Source: Spisula solida (taxonomy: Eukaryota; Mollusca; Bivalvia; Venerida; Mactridae). From it: a stretch of 64,000 bases of DNA. The DNA lies in the NCBI GenBank assembly GCA_947247005.1, contig OX365955.1:19139322-19203321 (forward strand), given 5' to 3'. A program made the translations under genes and the position numbers. The notes under the pieces were generated by a model. That model ran no database searches. It was not told the DNA's origin and was given only the letters and a program-made list of their open reading frames with translations. This document shows, in pieces, positions 1-14,200 of this stretch. Numbering within the stretch: the stretch's first letter is position 1; every line of letters begins with the position of its first letter.

Positions 1-6
1 ACAAAC

Positions 7-163
7 TCATGTGTTAAACTCTCTACGTAATGCTTTCTGGTATAATGGTACAGTTACATCCGTCTGAAATAACAACCGTTTCATGTGTTAAACTCTCTAC
101 GTAATGCTTTCTGGTATAATGGTACAGTTACATCCGTCTGAAATAACAACCGGCTCATGTGTT
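7..163. repeat. 74-bp direct repeat, two copies plus a stub
   Basis: Two nearly identical 74-bp units (7-80 and 81-154) begin tcatgtgttaaactctctac; a third begins at 155 and diverges after a few bases. No coding sequence is seen. Given the gene to the right, this lies downstream of exon 640-759, in an intron or 3' flank of the ankyrin gene. Confidence 0.9.
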
Positions 164-407
164 TACAAACATAAACACCAACATCTTGTGGGAAACAATC
201 TATACTGTCATATAATACCGAGTATAATCATATAGACTTGACATTCGTTAAACAATACCCGGTAGTGAGTAAAACAATGATAAGACGACCTGTAGGTCCT
301 AGGTCCTTTAAAGCTGACCTTCTTATAAAGTTGGTATAAATATTAGGGCTGAATTAACAGAAAAATAAACTTGAATATTTGTTGCTATTATTGAGGTTGT
401 TGTATTA

Positions 408-577
408 TAGAGGTGGTCTCTATGAGATGTTTTACTGTAACTATCTGATTCCTGTGTTATTGTATAGAGGTGGTCTCTATGAGAGGTTTTACTGTAACTA
501 TCTGATTCCTGTGTTATTGTATAGAGGTGGTCTCTATGAGATGTTTTACTGTAACTATCTGATTCCTGTGTTATTAC
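408..577. repeat. 57-bp minisatellite, three copies
   Basis: Three units starting tagaggtggtctctatgaga at 408, 465 and 522. The period is a multiple of three, so a plus-strand frame stays open by chance over 379-696. That frame is not taken as a gene: it is only repeat sequence plus the antisense of a real exon. Confidence 0.9.
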
Positions 578-639
578 TGAAACAAAAAGTCATGAGAGAA
601 AACAAACAAACAGTAAAATATATAAAGGAGCAGACAAAC

Positions 640-759
640 CTGTTCATTTTCTCTGACTCTAACTTGAGCAACGTTAGCATTTTCTGCTACCAATAACTCC
701 ACTAGTTCATAGTTATTTGCTTCTATTGCATAACTTAATAAAGTTTTACCAATACGATC
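640..759 (-). CDS. Ankyrin gene exon (most 3' in window)
   Basis: Acceptor tatttccag, donor cag|gtttgt. It encodes 40 residues beginning DRIGKTLLSYAIEANNYELV, a canonical ankyrin repeat (TLLSYAIE, then ELVELLVAENANV). It starts and ends in phase 0. Confidence 0.8.
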
Positions 760-3700
760 CTGGAAATAAACAATTTCACAAATACCAAACATTTGTATCA
801 ATGACTGAATTATTAACATGGCAATATATGGCTGCCTGGCTATACCAGATGATAGAATGTTAGACTGCCCAGTAGGCAAAACTGGAAGAGGACCAATAAC
901 AAAACAAGACTGTGTTCAATAAACGCTTGTGGCTGGTGGATGCCAGTCGTCCATAAAGACAAGCAAAGTCAATCAGGGGCCATAATTCTGTTAAAATGTT
1001 GGATAGTGTTACATGGCTTTGACAATGTAAAGTGTTTACGATGGTTAACAAGTATACTAAGTTTGAAAGCAATGCCCTGATGGACTTTTAAAATACACAT
1101 ACAGTCAGATCTCGATATAACGACACCCGATATACTGACATATTCATTATACTGACATCAAATTTGGGAGCAAAAAGCATTAAAATGCTCTTTGAATCAA
1201 TTCAGTATACTGACATATTCGTTACAAGGACATTGTTATTGGAAACAAACAGCGTCATTGTACCGAGATCTGACTGTATTTGAGTTTCAAGAACTTTAAA
1301 GTTTTTGGTTACCATTTTTGGACGAAAGAACGGACGGACAAAAGGACGGACAGGACAATCACTATATGCCTCCTGCACCAGTAGATGCTGGAGCTAAAAA
1401 ACTTGTTAAACCAGACTGAAGAACTGGCTGTGTCATTAACAGTGTTATACTTCTTACATATTGATTCTCCAACTATTGACTGCTGGTTCCAAAGTGTTAA
1501 CTTGATATTTCCCTGACCATGGTGAGGAATCCTGTCAGTAGTTTAAGATATAATCCCATTATACATTTATATTATTACATTTGTATATGACTTACCCTGA
1601 ATCTAACATTCACTGACAAGCCTTTGTAATCTTGGAGCACTTGTTTAGCTAATGCCACATCCTCACACAGCACAGCATGTATTAATTCCTGCAAAACATA
1701 AAAATACAATATACAATATATATATACTTAGTACATGTAAGACATATATTATGAATCTATAACTCAAATATCAGCTTACAAGTTATCAGTATTTAATCTA
1801 AGAATTTTGTATTTGCCATCAACTTTAAAATGTACGTATAACACTGAAGTTTGATGTCAATACATGTATTTCAAAATATTCTGGTCTCTTAAATAGTTAA
1901 AAGTTAAAACACCAGTATGTGTCATAGAATTTCTAAAAAATGCAGCAGAAATGTTACTGCATAATTTGCAACAAAAAACAAAAACACTGTAGAATTGAAG
2001 AGAAGAAAGCCAGTCAAAAGACATAGAAACTTACACTGGTAGGCCTGTAGTCAGTGAGTAACCTGAAGGATTTTTTGGCCATGTCTTTGTCATTCTGTGA
2101 TTCTCCCAATGTCCACTCCAGTAAACTTTTATCCCCCTGTAAAGTCATTATAAATCTTGTAAAGTGAACCACCATACCAATATTAACTGTTGCCATTACT
2201 CTGATAGCTTTATCACTGTTTTAAACAAGTCGTAAAGAGTATGGTTAATTCACAGGAACTTGCATTTATAATTTGAAAAAAAAATGAAAAAAAAAATTGA
2301 ATTTTTTTTTTCACTAGGCCTACTGTACTATTAAAATATATATTTATAAATGCAAGTTCCTGTGGTTAATTTGATTAGCCATATTATGCCAACTATTGCC
2401 TTCAATATTACTATCAACCCGGAATTGTAACCAAACATTGATTGTGTTCTTTACACAGCTTAAGACATATTTTCCAAGTGTCTGATGGGAAAATATGGAA
2501 TGGCTTAATTCTTTTGTCATCTTTTCATGAATTTTGCATTGATCTATTCACAATTTTTGGCATCAGACTTTTGTCTTTTAATCTTCTCCCACTTAATTTT
2601 TACGTATGTTTAATACTTGGATGAATATGGCAGTGTTTTTATGAAAAATGACAATCTATTTTTAAACATGAAACTGAAAGTTTTGAATTCCACCGACATC
2701 ATGATGACCACAATACAAAGTCACCCACACACAAAAACTTAGCACTGTGTCGATGAGAATATTTAATATGATTAATGAGTATGAGAAAAACATTATGAGC
2801 AAATCAGTTTTAGGAATGAAATCATTGTAAAACTAAACGTAAAAAAACCTGTTATAATGCCAGCTAAAACATGTATTTCTTGAAATATTGAGACTACTCG
2901 GTGTGAACATCTTTCCTGATCTAAATGTAGTTTCTGCTAGATGATACTATCATAGTGGCAAGTGCAGTGAACTATCTTCAAGTGGACATTAAAGGGACTG
3001 CCTCACGTTTTGGTGTATTGCAAAAATAAAATTAAATTGTCAAATATTCATGTAACTTTGGTATAGTTTCCTGTATATGCAATAAACGACCACATTGACA
3101 TAAAAATAACTTGGGAAACATCGGCATTTTGTAGTAATTTAGCCTTTTTACACCCAAAATTCTATAGGGTATTAATACCCTATAGAATTAGCCCTACTAT
3201 CACTTAAATTGCCTGAAATTTGTTTTCATTCGATGAAAACGAATTGCGAAACAAATGAATACCTCACAGATGTTTCGGCTTTTAAGTTTGTTGAATTTAC
3301 AGTTTGATCATGTGTGAATTACATAATTCACAGAACATTTTTGAAGGAAACTGCAATATTTTCAAACAGAAAAATACTGAGTGCCAAATATCAAGAGTGA
3401 TTTAAATTGCTTATATGCCATAAATCTTTCATAAAGCAACCACCAGTGACTTTCTATTATATAAATACTTGGTTAGGAAGGAATATTACGTCATACAAAA
3501 ATTTTAGCCCGATCTGTGAGGCAGCACCTTTAAGTAAAAACTTAAGTCTGTTATAACAAGCTCAAGTACGAAGTTTTTTATTGCTCATTACTGTTGGATT
3601 TTCATGAGCTTTTCTTACTAAAAACACCTACTAAATAATTATTTAGCAATAAATACACAGTTTCTGGTATCAATCTACATCACAAGTCTAAAATTGTAGT

Positions 3701-5157
3701 CTTATAATAAATTCAAAATAACAGTCTCAGCTGAACAATAACTTAAGTTTTTTCGTGCAATTGGGGGCCAGGTCCAGTGTATAGTAAGCACTGAAATCTT
3801 ATATAAGCTTGTACTTGTATGGCCTGGCAGGGCTAACACTGCAGGTCAGCAACATCTTACCCTACCTTCACTTTGGTATGAACATTACACCAGCTCCGTT
3901 TGTAAAGTCGACTAAACATGTTGAATCGTGAATTACGTACGGCATTTGTCACAGCACTAATCACGCCAGGCTAAAACAAACACACAATCAAAATATAAAC
4001 GCACGCATTTATAAAAACTTATATAAGCTCAAGCAATCACACTTGATATGCTAAGGGTTTCTGCACATTGCAAATCACACAAATTCAAATGTTTTGTGAA
4101 CTTTCATGAATCTGGTTTTAACAGAATTCTTGAAAACTGTATGTAGCTCATCCTTTCATAACAATTAGGCTTGTGGAAACAGCAAATACAAAAGCTACAT
4201 CAAACATGCATGCAGATCAGAATAAAAGCCAGCCCATTGACTTGGCATTTGGCAATGGATTTATTTTAAGGCTGTGTCTCTAATACTGTGCCGTGATATA
4301 CATGGCTAACAGTTGACCAAACCAGTATTCCAGAAATTAGTTATGGTTGTCATTTTACAAGTAGATGTAATGGCCTTTCCAGATATGGAGGAAATGACGG
4401 TAGCCAATCTAACAGAACAAGTTATGACCAAATTCAGTCCATGTGATAGTCCAGTGATGCTCTACCGACTACATACGTTAATACTGACACAATGTAGAAC
4501 TTGGATCTAATATAGTATTATACTTCATGTGACCTCCCAATGTATTTTCCCCATAGGCCAGCGGGGTGATATTTTGTTCGATCACATAGTGATATTTTGT
4601 TCGATCACATTGCAAAAACGAGGCTGAGCTATTTATAGAAATATGTACCATTTGAGTCTGGAAAGCACCCTGCTAGAGAGTATCTGTATGCTATTTATAT
4701 AATTGTGTATATTTCACATGTTATTTTTAGTAAATCTTGTCAATTTCAACCATCAAATCATTAGAAGCTTATACGGGCTGAAATTGTACATGTAAAATTA
4801 TCATAACGGCAATCTTAGTGTTGCTTCAACCTTTGTTGATATTTAATTTTGTAATATGCTTGTAATTTTGTTTGGTATAATAAAATAAATAACACACGAC
4901 TGCTTTGGTGACAGTAAATAATACCAACCCTTGAATAGTCATATCACCAGAGGCGAAAGGCTTCGATCTCCTCGAGCGATATAACTATTTACTATCACCC
5001 TCGCAGTCATGTATTATTTATATATTACAACGCAGAAGTTATTTGTTTGTATTTTTTATAAAACAAGAACTTCGGAATAGTTTAATGAATCAATGTTTTA
5101 TCAGCAGCAAGTATTAAGCAGTATGTACGCAAAGATTGCAAATAACTCATGCAAAAT

Positions 5158-5203
<46 letters not shown>

Positions 5204-8200
5204 CGAATCAATCAATCCACTGCTAAAGAAGAGAGCATGCATTACGAGCATCAATCATGTACCTTACAAACACACCGAACATTACACCAATGTTTTATAA
5301 ATCTATACAACAAGTGTGTATGTGAGTCTGTCACAGCACGTACCAAACCAGGCTGGAGAATTCATCAAAAACATATTTAGTTGATATACATCATTACTGG
5401 TTTACAATAATTGTAATGCATTGCTACAAATGTACCTTGGATAAAACATTCAACGTACAGGTGTATTAAACTGTACAAAAATTAATAAAATTTGAAATAT
5501 AGGTAGATCTAATTAAACTGTACAAAAATTAATAAAATTTGAAATATAGGTAGATCTAAGCTGAATAGAAAAGGCTTATATCAAAACCACTGATGATGCA
5601 TAATTTGAAATTATACGCTGTTTTTTTAAATTTGGACCACAGGTACTAGTTACTGTATGATTGGTACAATTTTCATTCACAGAAATTGATATAAACTTAC
5701 TAACAGACGTATGAATTCAACCCAAAATAAAATCATTTTGATTTTATTATTTTTGCAATGATAAAGTTACCTGTAATTTACACCAAATGAATTTTAATTG
5801 ACAGGTTTTTGTCTGTACAAATGTACAGCTTGTAGGTTACTGTTTATATATAGCATGTGTTATTATCAAAGTTTACCTCAAATACTCTGAGGAAAGTTTT
5901 GATTGCTCCCTCTGCTTCATCTACAGGTGTCTGTCCCATCTATATCAATATAATAGTGTACACATAACAATAAGTTGCATACTGTTAAACAATTGATATT
6001 CAAGGGCAATCGGTTTCTTAAAAATTGTGCAGTAAAAATTTCCAACAAGATTCATGATAAAGCCTATAGATAGTACCTCAACAAATCCAGTTTCCTTTTT
6101 AACCAAAATACTGATATATTCCCCTTGCAACACACCCAGGACGCAGAAATGTTGCTAAGCACTCAAGAAGTATAAAAACAATTTCTTGGAAATCTGCAGC
6201 TATACAAAATTAAATAAATTCAAGATGGCTGCAAGTCGGCCATTTTAAATTTGATTAATGCAAAAATTATGACACACAAATAGTAATTGTGACTTAACAC
6301 AACATGTTGATACATAGTATGAAGTTATACAAAGAAGTAGCCAGAACTCCAAAAAAATCATTTCAAGTAGGCAAGGTGAAACAGTGATGTCACTCAGTAA
6401 TTGTCTCATATTGATTGTACGAAAACAGTTTAACATTATTTGACGAAATAAACACAAGCAATTTTGTAAAATTATCCTAGTATGCAGTATTTAATGTACA
6501 TGTATGTAGTTTAGACACTTTACCTTGTTTCTGAGTGTTAGGTCTGCACTACACTGTACGAGAGATTCAACAATATCAGCACGACTTTTCCTGACTGCTA
6601 AATGTAATGCTGTATCACCATTCTGTAACACATAAACTGATACAATTATACAATCATATCATTCAAAAGGATCCATTATCAATAAATTTTGACACAAGAA
6701 GTGATCTCCCTTATCACTAAAGTATGGACACAAAATAGTATTACTAGTATCTGGACACAATGAATTATCTCCCTTATCTCTTCAGTTCAGACATAAGAAA
6801 TGATCACTTAAATATGGACAGAAGAAATTATCACTAAGGCATGAACACAAGACATTGGTTTAATTACTTATGTTTGAACACAATCACCCCTATCACTAAT
6901 GACTAAAGTATGGACACTGGAATCATTGCATAAGTATTGACACAAGACATTGGTTATTACTTAATAATGGACACAAGGAATCATCACTTAACATGGACAT
7001 AATATCTTGGTTATTACTAAAGTATGAACACAAGGCAGTATCACTTAAGTATGGACACAAGATATTAGTAATTACTAAAGCATGGACAAAATGAATCATC
7101 ACTTAAGCATGGACACAAGATATTAGTAATTACTAAAGCATGGACAAAATGAATCATCACTTAAGCATGGACCCAAGATATTAGTAATTACTAAAGCATG
7201 GACAAAATGAATCATCACTTAAGTATGGACACAAGATATTAGTAATTACTAAAGCATGGACAAAATGAATCATCACTTAAGCATGGACACAAGATATTAG
7301 TAATAACTAAAGCATGGACAAAAGGAATCATCACTTAAGTAAGAACATAATATCTTGGTAATTACTTAATAATGAACACGAGTCATCATCACCTAAGTAT
7401 GGACAGGAGACATTGGTTATTACTAATTTATGGACACAAGAAATTAGAACACTTAATTAAGTATGGACAAAAGAAATTACATTAATTTTGTATACTAGTA
7501 TATATATCACTTATCACCGAATATGTGGACACCTTAAATTTTGTCCCTTATCACTTTTAAAAGTGTGTACATCATAAAACATGGATACATCACAGAACAT
7601 TCCCACTTACCATATCTTGTATGTTGACCGGTACACCACGATTAGCAAAAATATATGTATAGACTCGAGGTTTGTCTACACACCAATGTAACAATGTTCC
7701 ACCATACTGAAAATATACATAGATATAAGTATAGACTCTAGGTTTGTCTACACACCAATGTAACAATGTTCCACCATACTGAAAATATACATAGATATAA
7801 GTATAGACCCGAGGTTTGTCTACACACCAATGTAACAATGTTCCACCATACTGAAAATATACATAGATATAAGTATAGACCCTAGGTTTGTCTACACACC
7901 AATGTAACAATGTTCCACCATACTGAAAATATATCATGAAAGAAATGCAATTGAACACTTCATTTAACAGGCGTACCAAGTTCATAGCAGCCTCTACTAA
8001 AACACACAAACTGCAGTCCATGTTGTCTTGAAATCTTGTTTGTGGCAGATTTATGTTCAATGTGAAGTACTCCATAGACAAGATGTAACATGTGTTCCTC
8101 TGGACTATTATATTAATCAAGATACAATACTTTTCCAAACACTTATTTCTGGACATGTTATAAAATGTGTTTATACGAGAATAAATGTTCCTTCTAAAAC

Positions 8201-11200
8201 CAGAAAAAACATAGTTTTCTAAACAATCAATCATCCTGTACAGTATTAAATTTGGTCAAACTTTGTCAAATGTACAGCCAATCATTAATACAATACTTGT
8301 ACATGCAACAATGACAAGGCATCTCAACTCATAGATTCACTGTGAAATCTTTTTGTAGAGCATCTAATTAACTCACTGAACGTAATTGTAAATTGTATTC
8401 AATTGTATTCTTAATTAATTTAAAAAGTTTGTGATAGTTATAGCTCTAAAGATCAAGGTCCCACATTCAATTTTTTTTTGTATTTCCTACCTTGGTCGAG
8501 AATTTAATACCAAAACTCTCAAAATCTTCATGTGCCTTGTCTGCGTGTGTTTTCTCTTTCTTGTCAGGAACAAACCTTTGTTGATCAACCTAAAACAATC
8601 ACCATGTAAATACGTGTAGTTGGATTTTCTTCTTTATATGAACGGTAGACCACATTGTAAATCATTTTGTATAATTTGTATAATCTTAATGTGTCATCTT
8701 CTTTTAATAAATATATTATTATTAATATTAGACACAGTTTATATTGGAATTATATATGAAAGAAGATAACTTTGTCATTCAAGAGACAGTGTAAAAAGTG
8801 ATGTTGCAAAACCATTGAAATGAAAGTCTATATAGTCTACTCTAATAAATAGTCATGGCACATTTATGCCATCTATAATGAGTCTCTTGTATTTATCAAG
8901 GGATTCCAATATGAGAGATATATACCTAAAATTCCTTTTGAATTCTTCATTCCTTTCTTCATTTTCAAAATAAGTTTTAATTTTGCGTGTACGCTTTGCT
9001 TTGGTGTTGTTATTTTTAAAAAAAGTTTAACAATCTCAAGTAAATTGCTTGAATGCATACATTATACATGTTGTTTTGCTGTATTTATATAACCTACCTT
9101 ATCGTATACAGGTTTTTGTTGTCTAGCTGGTGGTTTGTGTGGTAAGAATTTCTCTACATTAGATTCAGATAATCCCTGTCCTGGCTTATATCTTCCTTGT
9201 TTGATTGCATCTATACGTAACTTCAGTCTCTCCATCCCTTTCCTCTCAGCATTCTTACAGCAGTCATATTGTTGAGGACATTTATCAGGGCCGTGATCCT
9301 TCCCACACCATTCATCACATACAGCTTTCTCCTCCTGTATAATGTACATGTGTCATGTTTTATAATCCTTAATAAATAGTGACTGATAATCATTCCAGTG
9401 TCATACTCACAGTGACGTGGAGACAGTGTCATACCGTCCACAGGGACACAGTGTCATACCGTCCACAGGGACACAGTGTCATATCGTCCTTAGGGACAGG
9501 GATACAGAGTCATACCATCCATGGGGACTGGAAGGCGGTGTCCTACCGTCCACAGGGACAGATAGGCGGTGTCATACCGTCCACAGGGACAGGGAGACAG
9601 TGTATTAATTAATGATATCTAGGGAACAGATTACAGAGCCAGAACTCATGGTTTCTATGTTGGTATACCTATATATATATATATCCACAGTCCCTCTATA
9701 CGAGGGATGATCGATATATAACAAGAAAATGCTTATAATTTGCTTATGATCCTTTCGATTTTTATAAATTTTCACTGGAAGTTATAACAAACATTAGCAA
9801 TGTTTCCCTGAATATTCATGATAATAGCGACAACATGCTTAAATCTTTGGTTGCTAAGGTTACCCTCAATACGCCCAGAAAAAAACTTGCACACAACAGT
9901 GTAATACATGTACAATGTTATTCAAATAGTTTGTTGGAAGGCATTCACATGTCATTTTTAGCTAAATCATTACGCGTATTTAGTAGGCTATATTTTAATA
10001 ACAAGAATACCTTACTAACCAGAAACCGTCACCTGCAATGACTACTGTATCAATATATATTATATGTGTGTTGTATCATGAACTATAGGGCGCGACCAGT
10101 ATATCGCTGGCTTGGAAGAAGAAGGTCGTAAGTACAAATTCAATATTTTGAGAAAACAAGAAAAAAATGTCTGAAAACTACTCTTTACTTATGGGGAAAT
10201 AAACTGTTCTAACTTCAGTTTGGTCAACATGACCAGTTCCGGTTTTCATAAGAAGCGCCTGTTGATGTAGATTCCAAATATGTATCAGTCTTATAAGTAG
10301 CATTTACGACCTTCTAGTTCTAAGTCAGCGATATCAGCTTTGTACCGAACTCAGAACCTAGACGCGTTCTTAGTAGCATGATTATAGACGTATGCATCAA
10401 TGCATGTGGCCTTGCAGTTTCAGAGAAGACTTTCAACGGACATCTGTTCCTGTATAACTCGATAGCAGTTAAGTGGCCCATTGCTGAGGTGAGCTCAATA
10501 CACGGCTATATACCTTTGACCAGTGACCGAAATACTTACCCAGTAAACATGATCTAAAGGAAATGCTTTCTCCACCAGATACAGAGCAATCTTCTCCTTC
10601 CTGTTGTCTATAGAGTAATTGATAACATCCGTCTGCTGGTCCAACGTCAGGAACTAAAATATATAATACAACACGATGAATGTATATGCAAGTTATGATC
10701 AATAGATGTTAAAACTTTTTGTACATGTACTTGTATACACATTTTGAAAGCTTGAAAAGTGTGTTTTAAATTTTTAGACGGTTTTCAATTGGGATACTAG
10801 CTAGAATTATAGAAGGCGACTGGATTGATAGTATGTACAGTGGAAAAATTAATGTACTACCATATTGTCTTCAAAGCCAAGCACATGAGCGTCTAAGACA
10901 GCGGATGTGTGTTAGAAACACAAGGGAACAATCGAACTACAGCAAGTGATATAATTATGATGTTCCTACTTTACTTAAACAAAGAAATAACACTTAACTT
11001 GTGAGTATGGACAATGAAGCAATTCTTTATAATGAGCCATCACTTCCAATTTGATCTGGGAATAATGCAGCAAACCTCCATGGGTATACCCTGATTGCTA
11101 GCTAGTTGGTGCTATGTGTTACACTGTAACTTATATCTCCGCAATTTCATAAAGTTTGCATTGCGCTGATATTCAAGAACTACATATGTGTATATACCAA

Positions 11201-14200
11201 CGTATCTTTAAATATAACGCCCAAAGGATGACGAGTTTGTTTCTGGTTCACTATTCAAAATTTATTAAAAATATATCCCTTGGAAGCAATTGATTGTCGA
11301 ATTGGAGCCATGTCAGATTTTATTCGGCATTCACACTGACTCGTTCGACCTAACAACCCTTTGAAACATAGTAATTATTCAACGTCATGATCAAGCTATA
11401 CGCAGGCATGTGTAATGTACTAGTATCAAGTTATGTATTATGGTTTAGAATATAAGTAGTAGTAGAGCACTGTATCTCTAGATGCCACATGTTTGCTACT
11501 CGGTTCGCCTGAGACAGTCGTGATTGCGTGGTTATTCGGTTCTTCCTGACTAATTGGCCAATGGCTTCCGGCTTCGAGGGAACTTTGTTAGAATGATTGC
11601 CCTTTATAAAAGCTTAGAGTTCTAAAGAAGTATGTTATTAGCTCAAAAAAAGAAACTTGTGGTCTAAGTACGAGTAGACTGTTAGAGCTGACACAATATC
11701 TCCCGAAACAACTAAATCTGAGCTCAATCTCAACTGAAATTTTGTCACCTATCGTTTGAGGTAGTTTCCATGCAAAATTGTACTCTAAATTGGTATAACA
11801 AAACAGAAACATTATTCTGAGTTTATTACAGCAACATTTTGAGAGTTCAAGATTCATATTTATCTCAAATTCAGACTTTGAAATTATCAAAATCTTAATT
11901 TGAGTTGAGATTTCTACTTGAGATGCTTCGGGAGATCGGGGCCTGGAATGACTTACCTCCTGGTCGATGGCTAGTATATCATTGTGATTGGAGATAGGTT
12001 CCAGCAATGTCTGTACATCTACCAGTCGTCCGTGTCGTATATGTCCTTGTAACTGAAGTGAACAAAATAATTTAAGTAGTTTATTAAAGGCTTAAATAAT
12101 AAAGCGACACGTCTCGGGATTAAAATTGACCTACTGTAAACTATACAGAGAATACAAAGTGACCATGGTCTTAAAGAGGATAGACATATATATCGCTGGC
12201 TTAGAATGAGAAGGTCGTAGTAATCGATATTTGGAGATAACAAGAAAAGCAGTATGAAAACTACTCTATAATTTTGGAAAAACAAGCTTTTTCAACTTGA
12301 CATGACCAGTTCCGATTTTTATGAAAATATGTGCATAAAAAGCGCCTTGTAATGCAGATTTCAAATACAAATTGTTTTGTATGTATGAGTCTTATGACGT
12401 TACGCTCGATGTTGGCGTACATTAGCGTAACCAATTCCGACGTTGTTGACGTTTTTAACGATTATTGACGTTACAAGACTTATTTGGGTGTTTCGAATAC
12501 AATTTTTCTTAAATTATGCCGTAAACCCCATATTTTTATTCGTCACATATTTCGCGATCGGTTTAAAAAATATTGTTGTAAAATTAAAATGGTTTTGAGC
12601 AACCCGCTTGATTGATAAGTGCATTTTTACGCAATATGTATGGCAGTTTTTAGATCGGCCATATGGCGAGGCGGAGGGGTAATTTTTAATGCGTTACTGT
12701 CGTACATTTTAATTAAACATACAATAGAATATACCAATAATACGCTGCGTATCGTTCCATACAAGTAGATGATTTACATTTTGCCGAGATATTAAAATAC
12801 ATGTACAAAAATGAGAAAGTAACTTAGAAAATACTACGAAAACCACGTCCCGACAAGTTGCGCTTTTAATACCGCTAAACTTACTATTTTAGACTAAAAC
12901 ACCATAATTACATAAACCCCACAGCTCATACTTCATTCATACAAAATTTCATTTAAATCTGCAGTACATCGACTCTTTTATTAAAACGGGTACGATTCTA
13001 CCGATCACGTAGACGTTGACGTTACGTTACTTTCAAGGGTGTGACATTATGGCTAGATTTGCCAAAATTCATAAATAAAATTAAAGCTATGTTGAATGTA
13101 AGACTTATTTATATCAAAATACAGACAATTATATGTACTTTTTGGTTGTAGTCGCTGTCGTTTTAATAAATGCATACTTCTTTAAATATTTTGAGGCATA
13201 GCAACATCACAATTTTAATTTGTGTACTTTTTGATGCGTGTGACATCGTGGCTAGAAAAAAGTATACCTATATTAAAAGCCTAATTCAAAGTCATAATCG
13301 TACAAATTATACCCAATTCAAAAGTAGGATGCATGTACTTTTTGTCAAAATAAAGATTATAGAAAGTCGACTTAAGTTATATAAAATACTGAAGTTTTAA
13401 CAAATCTTGTCGCGGAAAGAAATTAAATCTTACGTTTTCAGTTGAATATGTTTTTCGCTCACGGTTTGTTACTGGAAGTTTTGAACGGCACATAAATGAA
13501 ACAACGCGAAATAGAGTTGCCATCACGTCGCTGCATCTACTTTTTGGGCGGATAAAGATACTTATATGAATTTGCCGAGCTGCTAAACACTGCGCATTGG
13601 TCAATTGTGTTACATCTTACATGACGTTTTTGTGACGTTCTCCGTCATTCTATGTTTAATTTAATATATACTAATAATTAAACGTACATGCGGATCACAT
13701 TACTAGCATGGCGATTCTTTTATCAAAATATAAACAACCGTATTTCTAAAACGATTTTATGCAATATTGAAGTGTAAAAATGTTATAAATTGCCAATGTA
13801 CGCCAACAATGAGCGTAACGTCTTATAAGGTCGTAAGTAGCCCTTACGACATCCTCATTCTAAGCCAGCGATACGTGGACCAAAATGAAACTGTTGTCTA
13901 CTTCTGGAAAGTCGGTCTAATCCAATGGGTCACTCTGTCATGAAACTTCCACTGTCACGTTAATTTTTTATCGTAACTATATAAATTTTTGTAAGTTTGT
14001 GTGTCATTTTGTGTATGGACCGGATGCCTTTGTACAATAAACTTTGAAACAATCACACATTTTCCCGCCCTTATTTTTACCTTGTTTTTTTTTCAAGTTA
14101 CTAAGTTTACAAATTAACCGGCTGTTGGTAACTCATTTTAAAACTTTACATATCCAACTATTTGTCCCATTTGAATTCGCACATGTGACAATTTTTTTAC

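Noticed and set aside
379..696. Plus-strand 105-codon frame
   Set aside because: Three copies of a 57-bp repeat followed by antisense of a real ankyrin exon.
4313..4510. 65-codon plus-strand frame MTKPVFQK...
   Set aside because: No splice sites in phase, no recognisable motif and no neighbouring exon; it lies in an intron of the opposite-strand gene.
7590..8234. 214-codon minus-strand frame as a gene
   Set aside because: It is one ankyrin exon plus three extra minisatellite copies and upstream intron; the first 100 residues have no protein-like character.
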